DNA of 64,000 nt from Cytophagaceae bacterium (GTDB taxonomy: Bacteria > Bacteroidota > Bacteroidia > Cytophagales > Flexibacteraceae), in contig CANGYH010000001.1 in assembly GCA_947458545.1 (NCBI GenBank), positions 1,550,001-1,614,000 of the forward strand. The letters run 5' to 3'. How positions within the stretch are numbered: position 1 is the first letter of the stretch; every line of letters begins with the position of its first letter. The translations under genes were made by a program, and so were the position numbers. The notes beneath the pieces are model-generated. The model did not search any database, was not told the DNA's origin, and was given only the letters and a program-made list of their open reading frames with translations. Shown one piece after another: positions 58,695-64,000 of this stretch.

Positions 58695-59024
58695 TTAGCC
58701 ATTCATGTCTTTGCCACGGCCCCAGGTGGCTTTGGCCATGCCGGCCTGGATGAGGCCACGCATCTCCGTAGCATCTGCCTCGGTGTAGCCGTGGCAGCGG
58801 ACGGTTACATCATCGTCGCCATAGGTAATCAGCAGGGTGCTGTACCCTATCAAGGGGGTCTCTACAGATACAGCCGAGATTTGACTGAAGTTAATGTCCT
58901 CGGCCCTGTCTTTGAACAGGCCGTTATCTACGATGGAGATGCCGAAATCTGACACGACAATCTTGTCGGGCGTCACACGGTTGCCTACAGACAGGCGGGA
59001 GGATACAAACTCTTTGGTTGGCAT
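58695..59024 (-). CDS. Small PH-like domain protein of unknown function
   Basis: 109 aa from ATG 59024, supported by an exact -7 box upstream; longer in-frame starts lie at or before that promoter. Beta-rich: MPTKEFVSSRLSVGNRVTPD, KIVVSDFGISIVDNGLFKDR, INFSQISAVSVETPLIGYST, LLITYGDDDVTVRCHGYTEA, then a helix DATEMRGLIQAGMAK. This is the bacterial PH-like pattern (YcxB/YdbT-like seven strands and a helix); no signal peptide or TM. Function unknown. Confidence 0.65.
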   Translation of the reverse strand: MPTKEFVSSRLSVGNRVTPDKIVVSDFGISIVDNGLFKDRAEDINFSQISAVSVETPLIGYSTLLITYGDDDVTVRCHGYTEADATEMRGLIQAGMAKATWGRGKDMNG

Positions 59025-59047
59025 AGCTAGATTACTGTTTAACCAAC

Positions 59048-59055
59048 CAAATGTA
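59048..59055 (-). promoter_or_regulatory. -7 promoter element of the PH-like gene
   Basis: The minus strand reads TACATTTG, exact consensus, 23 nt before ATG 59024. Confidence 0.6.
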
Positions 59056-59126
59056 GGGCCTGCCCTTTGATTGCTTGCCATCACTTTGTTGGCCGCCGCG
59101 GTGGCCAATGCCCGGCACCAAAGCCG

Positions 59127-59134
59127 TACCTTTG
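59127..59134 (+). promoter_or_regulatory. -7 promoter element of prfA
   Basis: TACCTTTG, exact consensus, ends 13 nt before the ATG at 59148. Confidence 0.65.
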
Positions 59135-59147
59135 CAGTTAAGTAGTT

Positions 59148-60224
59148 ATGTTAGATAAGCTAGAAGCCATTAAAGACCGCTTTGACCAGGTTGCCGAGGA
59201 GCTGACCCGCCCCGAAGCCATGGCCGACATGAAGCGGTTCTCTAAACTGAATAAGGAATACAAAGACCTTGACAAGATCGTCCAGCGGTATTTGGTGTAT
59301 AAGAACCTGCTGGGCAACCAAGACGAGGCCCGTCAGGTGCTGGAGAGCGAAAAGGACCCCGACTTCCGCGAGATGGCCAAGGTGGAGCTAGACGAACTGG
59401 CCGGCAAGATTGAAGCCCTGGAGGCGGAGATTACCGAGCTGCTCATCCCCAAAGACCCGAACGATAGCAAGAACGCCATCTTGGAGATACGCGCCGGTGC
59501 GGGCGGAGACGAGGCCAGCATCTTTGCCGGAGACCTGTTCCGCATGTACAGCCGCTTTGCCGAGACGCAAGGCTGGCGTTTCCAGGTGATGGATGCCATG
59601 GACGGCACCTCGGGCGGCTATAAGGAGATTACCATCGAGGTATCTGGCGAAGACGTCTATGGCAAGATGAAGTACGAGAGCGGCGTCCACCGGGTGCAGC
59701 GCGTACCCGCTACAGAGACGCAAGGCCGCATCCATACCTCGGCCGCCACGGTAGCCGTACTGCCCGAGATGGACGAGGTAGAGGTGGAGATCAATATGAA
59801 CGATGTGCGCAAAGACCTCTTCTGCTCGTCTGGGCCGGGGGGGCAGTCGGTGAACACGACGTACTCGGCCGTGCGGCTGACGCACATTCCGTCAGGCATC
59901 GTCGTCTCCATGCAAGACGAGAAGAGCCAGCACAAGAACTTCGACAAGGCCCTGAAGGTACTCCGCTCTCGCCTCTACGAGCGCGAGCTGGAGCGCCACA
60001 ACGCCGAGGTGGGCGCCGCCCGCAAGGCCATGGTCGGCTCGGGAGACCGCTCAGAGAAGATACGCACCTACAACTACCCCCAAAGCCGCGTGACGGACCA
60101 CCGCATCGGCCTGACGGTGTACAACCTGCCCACGGTGATGGACGGCGACATCGGCCAGTTCATCGAGCAGCTCCGAGTGACGGAGAACGCCGAGCGGTTG
60201 AAGGAGGGCGTGGGGGCAGAGTAG
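59148..60224 (+). CDS. prfA: Peptide chain release factor 1
   Basis: 358 aa. It releases the peptide at UAA/UAG. Domain 1 (~1-100) is helical; GAGGDEASIFAGDLFRMY marks domain 2/4. The catalytic GGQ is at residues 231-233 (SGPGGQSVNTTYSAVRLTHI). RF1 signatures: the recognition region RVQRVPATETQGRIHTSAAT with PAT at its centre (PxT/PAT class specific to RF1), and ERSEKIRTYNYPQSRVTDHR-type C-terminus (RSEKIRTYNYPQSRVTDHRI). An AT-rich HNH-type gene follows. Confidence 0.96.
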   Translation: MLDKLEAIKDRFDQVAEELTRPEAMADMKRFSKLNKEYKDLDKIVQRYLVYKNLLGNQDEARQVLESEKDPDFREMAKVELDELAGKIEALEAEITELLIPKDPNDSKNAILEIRAGAGGDEASIFAGDLFRMYSRFAETQGWRFQVMDAMDGTSGGYKEITIEVSGEDVYGKMKYESGVHRVQRVPATETQGRIHTSAATVAVLPEMDEVEVEINMNDVRKDLFCSSGPGGQSVNTTYSAVRLTHIPSGIVVSMQDEKSQHKNFDKALKVLRSRLYERELERHNAEVGAARKAMVGSGDRSEKIRTYNYPQSRVTDHRIGLTVYNLPTVMDGDIGQFIEQLRVTENAERLKEGVGAE

Positions 60225-60250
60225 GTTAATCACCTTCTTCTACTGCTAAC

Positions 60251-61201
60251 ATGGAAATACCTAATGAGGAGCGTCGGTTTTTCTTCGATTTGTATGATGA
60301 GGTGAACAGCTCTTCTAATGCAAGAACCACAATTGAAACCAGATATTGCAGGTATTGCTCACTTCCAAATCCAACCTTTCTGCAACATGCCCATTTAGTA
60401 CCTGAATTACTTGGCATCAACAAAACGATTAATTATTATGAGTGCGACAAATGCAACTCATTAGGTTCTATTATTGAAAAAGATTTCGCTTCTTTTTTAG
60501 ATCTAAGACGAGTTATTTTAAGAACTAGGGCGAAGAATGGGTGGCCGAAGATTGATTTTAGCAGGGAGCAAGGTAGGGGAAGTATGCAATTCATAAACAA
60601 TCAAGTACTTCTGAATACAACATACAGATCTAAGGATTCAATAGTCGCACTAACTAATGATTCGATAAGGATAAGGTACCTTACTAGAAAGCTTAAGCCA
60701 TTTAATATATTCAAAATTTTTCTTAAACTTTTTATAGGACTATTGCCCGAAGACTCTTTTGCTGCGAATCAACACTTAAAGGCGCTTTGGCAATCTGATT
60801 GCCCTAACTTCTACACAAGCTATTTTAAACTATTCAGAATGGAACTGGGTAATAAGGGATTTGCAGAGCCAGTATGCTACCTATTTAAAGTAAAAAATGA
60901 CGGATTATTGTGTGATAATTATTCAGAGTATAGCTTAATCCTAGGGTATGGGAATTTAGTCTTTCAGTTTGTACCACCTATAACCTCCAACTTCTTGAAT
61001 CTTGCCGATCTTTGCAAGCCTACCAACATTGAGCTTTATCCTTATTTTGTAATGTCAGATAGCATGCCAGTACCACTGAAAGACGATTTAGTTTCGTTCA
61101 ATATTAATATTGAAGAGATTGATACTTCTATTACTTCTAAGGTGAAATTCATTGATATTGTCTCACTAAGAATGCAAAACAAAGAGCTTTTGCTGGTATA
61201 G
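60251..61201 (+). CDS. HNH-type (HNH_5-like) protein, AT-rich
   Basis: 316 aa. Residues 33-68 show a zinc-finger-like HNH layout: CRYC (33-36), then PTFLQHAHLVPELLG (His48 in the expected place), ECDKCN (65-69) and EKDFASFL. I recall this CxxC...H.P..LG...CDxCN arrangement from the HNH_5 family of putative nucleases. The remaining ~240 residues are unrecognised, aromatic and charged, with no TM. Base use is strongly AT-rich against prfA and rpsB on either side, so recent acquisition is likely. A defence or mobile-element nuclease role is possible but unproven. Confidence 0.7.
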   Translation: MEIPNEERRFFFDLYDEVNSSSNARTTIETRYCRYCSLPNPTFLQHAHLVPELLGINKTINYYECDKCNSLGSIIEKDFASFLDLRRVILRTRAKNGWPKIDFSREQGRGSMQFINNQVLLNTTYRSKDSIVALTNDSIRIRYLTRKLKPFNIFKIFLKLFIGLLPEDSFAANQHLKALWQSDCPNFYTSYFKLFRMELGNKGFAEPVCYLFKVKNDGLLCDNYSEYSLILGYGNLVFQFVPPITSNFLNLADLCKPTNIELYPYFVMSDSMPVPLKDDLVSFNINIEEIDTSITSKVKFIDIVSLRMQNKELLLV

Positions 61202-61265
61202 CAAGTATATTTTCTTTAATTATTGATATACCGCTCAAGGTATGGACATAATCTATTCACTGCCT

Positions 61266-61313
61266 GATAATCAAAAGCCCCGCACTGTTACCAGCGCGGG
61301 GCTTTTGATTATC
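61266..61313. terminator. Bidirectional terminator between the HNH gene and rpsB
   Basis: A perfect 18-bp stem GATAATCAAAAGCCCCGC / its complement with a 12-nt loop (61284-61295). Serves rpsB on the minus strand and the HNH gene on the plus strand. Confidence 0.9.
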
Positions 61314-61327
61314 GGGTCGGCTAACCC

Positions 61328-62176
61328 TTAGGCTTCGGCACCGGCCTCGGGGGCGGCGGCTTCGGCGCTGGGAGTTGGCTCGGTTTCGGCAACGGCCACG
61401 GGGGCTGCCTCGGTGCCTTCGGCCAGGTATTGCTCCTGGGCCTTGTACTCTTCGGCGGCGTTGGCCTCGTCGTCTTTCATCTGGCGGCGCTCGGCCATGC
61501 CTTCTTCAATGGCCTGGGCAATAGCCCGGGTGATGAGGGCGATGGATTTGAAGGCGTCGTCGTTGGCAGGGATGGGGAAGTCGCACTCGTAAGGGTTCGA
61601 GTTCGTGTCCACCATACCGATGACGGGGATGCCAAGCTTGTGGGCTTCGGCTACGGCGATGTGCTCTTTTTTGATGTCGATGATGAAGAGGGCTGCAGGC
61701 AGGCCTTTCATGTCGACGATACCACCGAGTACACGCTCGAGCTTCTCGCGGTCGCGGCTCATCATCAGCTTCTCTTTTTTGTTGAGAGAGCCTGACGTAG
61801 CCTCGTCTTTGAGCATCTTGTCGATGGTTTGCATCTTCTTGAGGCTCTTGCGGACGGTGGCGAAGTTGGTGAGCATACCACCCAGCCAGCGCTCGGTGAC
61901 GAAGGGCATCTTGAGGCGGGCGGCCTCTTGGGCTACCAGCTCTTTGGCTTGCTTCTTGGTGGCCACAAACATGATGCGCTTGTTTTGGCGCACCACGTCG
62001 CGGACGGCCTCCAGGGCTTCGTCTAGGCAGGCGAGGGTTTTGTTGAGGTCAATGATGTGGATGCCGTTGCGCTCCATAAAGATGTATGGAGCCATGCGGG
62101 GATCCCACTTGCGGGTGAGGTGGCCGAAGTGTACCCCTGCATCCAGCAGATCCTGATATCCGATGTTTTGTGCCAT
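61328..62176 (-). CDS. rpsB: 30S ribosomal protein S2
   Basis: 282 aa, longer than the common ~245 because of an acidic A/E/P-rich tail (EGTEAAPVAVAETEPTPSAE) after the conserved body, as in other Bacteroidota. Motifs: MAQNIGYQDLLDAGVHFGHL, TRKWDPRMAPYIFMERNGIH, IIDLNKTLACLDEALEAV, ERWLGGMLTNFATVRKSL, VDTNSNPYECDFPIPANDDA and ALITRAIAQAIEEG. Last gene of the rplM-rpsI-rpsB run. tsf does not follow: a terminator and the HNH gene do. Confidence 0.97.
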   Translation of the reverse strand: MAQNIGYQDLLDAGVHFGHLTRKWDPRMAPYIFMERNGIHIIDLNKTLACLDEALEAVRDVVRQNKRIMFVATKKQAKELVAQEAARLKMPFVTERWLGGMLTNFATVRKSLKKMQTIDKMLKDEATSGSLNKKEKLMMSRDREKLERVLGGIVDMKGLPAALFIIDIKKEHIAVAEAHKLGIPVIGMVDTNSNPYECDFPIPANDDAFKSIALITRAIAQAIEEGMAERRQMKDDEANAAEEYKAQEQYLAEGTEAAPVAVAETEPTPSAEAAAPEAGAEA

Positions 62177-62215
62177 GGGATGGGTTGAGTAGGGTGATAA
62201 GGTGAGGGGTGAATA

Positions 62216-62611
62216 CTAGCGCTTGGAGAACTGGAAGCGACGACGTGCTTTGCGGCGGCCGTATTTTTTACGCTCTACCATGCGGGCGTCGCGGGTCATC
62301 CAGCCTTCTTTGCGGAGGGCGGGTTTCACTTCGATGCCATTTTGCTCGACGAGGGCACGGCTGATGGCCAGGCGGATAGCCTCGGCTTGGCCGGTGTACC
62401 CACCGCCTTTCACGTTCACCTTAAAATCGTACTTACCAAGCTCTTCCAGCAGCGTAAGCGGCTGGTGGACGATGGTACGCAGGATCTCTGAGGGGAAGTA
62501 ATCTTCGATAGACCGGTTGTTGATCGTGATGACGCCCGTGCCCGCTTGCATGTAGATGCGGGCCACTGCGGTCTTGCGCCGTCCGATGGTGTTGATGGTT
62601 GCTACTGCCAT
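62216..62611 (-). CDS. rpsI: 30S ribosomal protein S9
   Basis: 131 aa. MAVATINTIGRRKTAVARIY, INNRSIEDYFPSEILRTIV, VNVKGGGYTGQAEAIRLAIS, RALVEQN and the typical basic end KKYGRRKARRRFQFSKR. It lies in the second position of the operon, 31 nt after rplM and 39 nt before rpsB. Confidence 0.97.
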   Translation of the reverse strand: MAVATINTIGRRKTAVARIYMQAGTGVITINNRSIEDYFPSEILRTIVHQPLTLLEELGKYDFKVNVKGGGYTGQAEAIRLAISRALVEQNGIEVKPALRKEGWMTRDARMVERKKYGRRKARRRFQFSKR

Positions 62612-62642
62612 GTAGGGTGGATGTTGCTAACGCGGGATGGGG

Positions 62643-63089
62643 TTAGGAGATTTTCACCTCTTTGGGCTGCTGGGCGGCGTGCGGATGCTCGCTGCCTGCA
62701 TACACATACAGGTTTTTGAAAAGCTGACGGCCCAGCCGGTTTTTGGGCAACATGCCCCGTACGGCGTGCTCGACAACGCGGGTCGGAAATTTGTCTAGCC
62801 AGATACGCGGAGTGGCAAAACGCTGACCCCCAGGGTAGCCCGTATAACGGACGTACACCTTGTCGGTACGCTTTTTACCGGTAAGCTTGATTTTGTCTGC
62901 GTTGATGATGATGACGTTGTCACCACAATCCACGTGAGGGGTGAAGCCAGGCTTGTGCTTGCCCCGGATCATCTTGGCAACTTCCGATGCCAGACGTCCC
63001 AAAACAGCGGATTCCGCGTCAACCACTACCCACTGCTTATCAACAGTGGCGGCGTTGGCCGACTTTGTTTTGTAACTGAGAAAGTCCAC
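62643..63089 (-). CDS. rplM: 50S ribosomal protein L13
   Basis: 148 aa. The start is GTG at 63089 (MDFLSYKTKSANAATVDKQW); the Bacteroidota L13 N-terminus fits, and no ATG fits. VVVDAESAVLGRLASEVAKM, GKHKPGFTPHVDCGDNVIII, RTDKVYVRYTGYPGGQRFAT and RGMLPKNRLGRQLFKNLYVY are diagnostic. It heads the operon. Confidence 0.97.
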   Translation of the reverse strand: MDFLSYKTKSANAATVDKQWVVVDAESAVLGRLASEVAKMIRGKHKPGFTPHVDCGDNVIIINADKIKLTGKKRTDKVYVRYTGYPGGQRFATPRIWLDKFPTRVVEHAVRGMLPKNRLGRQLFKNLYVYAGSEHPHAAQQPKEVKIS

Positions 63090-63124
63090 TTTGTTACGCG
63101 GTTAGATTTACGAAAAAAGGACTG

Positions 63125-63155
63125 CAAAGGTACGGGGCAGGCCTGGCAAATGCAA
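63125..63155 (-). promoter_or_regulatory. Promoter of the rplM-rpsI-rpsB operon
   Basis: On the minus strand: TTG (63153-63155), 20 nt, then TACCTTTG (63125-63132), an exact consensus. The 35-nt leader before GTG 63089 may hold ribosomal-protein autoregulation, not visible. Confidence 0.65.
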
Positions 63156-63505
63156 GGGGCTGACAATCTTTTGTTTTGGGGGTGATGAAGATGACGCTAA
63201 AGGCATTGTAGCACCGGCAGCCATGCACCAACCCCTTGCCCCATCCCAGGCTTAAGCCGTGGGGGTATTGAACGAATCGGCTCTTGTAACGACGGCTGTT
63301 TGCGGGGGTGCCGGCGCCCTCTGCGCGGCTTGCGCTGGGTAACGTTGTGGGTGCTCACTCAGAGGGGCTTATGATCAGCGCATGAAGGTGCCTTTGGTAG
63401 GATGATTGTAAGTGATCTTTTTTGGATGGGGCGAATCCATGTACTCAATTTTTGGCTGGGTCTACTTCAGGCCTGAGATGGGTAACTTGCCTGTGATTGA
63501 GGGCT
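63156..63505. other. Intergenic region with a decayed repeat module
   Basis: 350 nt. CCCAGGCTTAAGCCGTGGGGG (63245-63265), then TTGAACGAATCGGCTCTTGT and ACGACGGCTGTT, a worn copy of module B. A possible -7-like TAACTTGC at 63483-63490 lies 15 nt before the next ATG. Nothing else recognised. Confidence 0.45.
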
Positions 63506-64000
63506 ATGATTCTTAGAATTGCATTTTTGCTTGCGTTAGTGATTGGATGCACACAGCGTCTGAGTGCTGTACAGCTGACCCTGCGGGTTGATATGCGGGG
63601 GCAGGCCATATCTGCCAATGGCGTGCGCGTAGCAGGCACCTTTCAACGATTGGCTGGCTATGCCGCCGACTGGGACCCTAGCGCCACGCAGATGACTGAT
63701 CCTAACCGTGATAGCATCTACGAGGCTACGGTTGATGTGCCTCCGGGGCAATACCTCTTCAAATTCGTAAACGGGACGACCTGGCCAACATCTGAGATAG
63801 TGCCTGGCACGTGCGGGCGAGATGATGGCCGGGGCAACATAAACAGGACTGTAAGCCTTGGCACCACTGCGCTGCGGATGCCGGCTGTGCCGTTTGCAGG
63901 GTGCCTGCCCATTGTTCGCTTTGCAGTAAACATGCAAGGCCAGGCCGTGCCACCTGCGGGTGTACATGTGATGGGCACCTTCCAGCAGGTTGCAGGATAC
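63506..64000 (+). CDS. Secreted protein with repeated starch-binding/CBM-like domains, 5' part only
   Basis: The frame from ATG 63506 stays open to the right edge (165 codons, no stop), so the 3' part is missing. Signal MILRIAFLLALVIGCTQRLSA. Then a domain with the pattern VQLTLRVDMRGQAISANGVR, VAGTFQRLAGYAADWDPSAT, YEATVDVPPGQYLFKFVNGT and VPGTCG; the next unit begins at IVRFAVNMQGQAVPPAGVHV, MGTFQQVAGY. The repeats have the layout of CBM20/CBM48-like beta-sandwiches in Bacteroidota T9SS proteins; the C-terminal sorting domain, if any, is beyond the edge. Cys residues (GTCG, AGCLP) recur at domain boundaries. Confidence 0.7.
   Translation, partial: MILRIAFLLALVIGCTQRLSAVQLTLRVDMRGQAISANGVRVAGTFQRLAGYAADWDPSATQMTDPNRDSIYEATVDVPPGQYLFKFVNGTTWPTSEIVPGTCGRDDGRGNINRTVSLGTTALRMPAVPFAGCLPIVRFAVNMQGQAVPPAGVHVMGTFQQVAGY

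Noticed and set aside
1-64000. tRNA or rRNA genes
   Set aside because: No cloverleaf or conserved rRNA core was recognised in any intergenic stretch; a scan by eye can miss a tRNA, so a tRNAscan run would settle it.

Overview
The window looks like chromosomal DNA of a fairly GC-rich member of the Bacteroidota, perhaps Cytophagales-like; the genus cannot be told from sequence alone. The evidence is two SusC/SusD pairs, type IX secretion (T9SS) C-terminal signals, Bacteroidota-typical families (DUF4175, DUF2480, DUF4286, S46 peptidase), few Shine-Dalgarno sequences, and a recurring TAnnTTTG-like -7 element close to start codons. Functions are assigned from remembered family motifs; no database search was possible.

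Layout. 1-373: 5' part of a minus-strand FeS-type photolyase. 441-2779: two T9SS-sorted proteins, the first probably missing its N-terminus. 2886-8055: ribD, a lipoprotein, an EamA transporter, hemC, a second EamA transporter. 8059-8766: a repeat element with nested inverted repeats. 8973-12707: sppA, a GNAT protein, a YceI protein and a pirin. 12.9-15.3 kb: repeats around an AT-rich J-domain membrane protein. 15346-19144: DUF4175 protein overlapping an RsbW-like ATPase. 19194-21677: membrane protein and pgk. 21794-25194: three lipoproteins, two of them a diverged tandem pair. 25290-26876: wecB and aroQ. 26964-41358: two SusC/SusD pairs, a GT4 glycosyltransferase, an RRM protein and a secreted GH31 alpha-glycosidase. 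41.4-42.2 kb: dense palindromic repeats. 42290-46225: pentapeptide-repeat protein, KdsC-like phosphatase, a REP-associated transposase (RAYT) between about 80-bp inverted repeats, and a glycogen branching enzyme. 46330-52294: a Tat-dependent lipoprotein amine oxidase, DUF2480, DUF4286, tatC, fRMsr and an S46 peptidase. 52376-56918: a ParE-type toxin-antitoxin pair, sufS, carA, plsC and a YtxH protein. 57103-61201: DUF2254 protein, more repeats, a small PH-like protein, prfA and an AT-rich HNH-type protein. 61328-63089: rplM-rpsI-rpsB on the minus strand. 63506-64000: start of a secreted protein with repeated starch-binding-like domains.

How the parts fit. Housekeeping genes (riboflavin, heme, glycolysis, Fe-S, pyrimidine, translation) are interleaved with envelope and glycan functions. 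The SusC/D pairs and GH31 enzyme suggest alpha-glucan scavenging, and the branching enzyme intracellular glucan storage. TatC lies close to a probable Tat substrate.

The most distinctive material is intergenic. At least six palindromic repeat modules recur in combinations at 8.1-8.8, 12.9-13.2, 41.4-42.2, 58.4-58.7 and 63.2 kb. The RAYT has its own two-part REP as inverted flanks, and a stand-alone two-part copy lies 2 kb away. Many -7 elements end only 4-10 nt before the start codon, which suggests leaderless or very short-leader transcripts.
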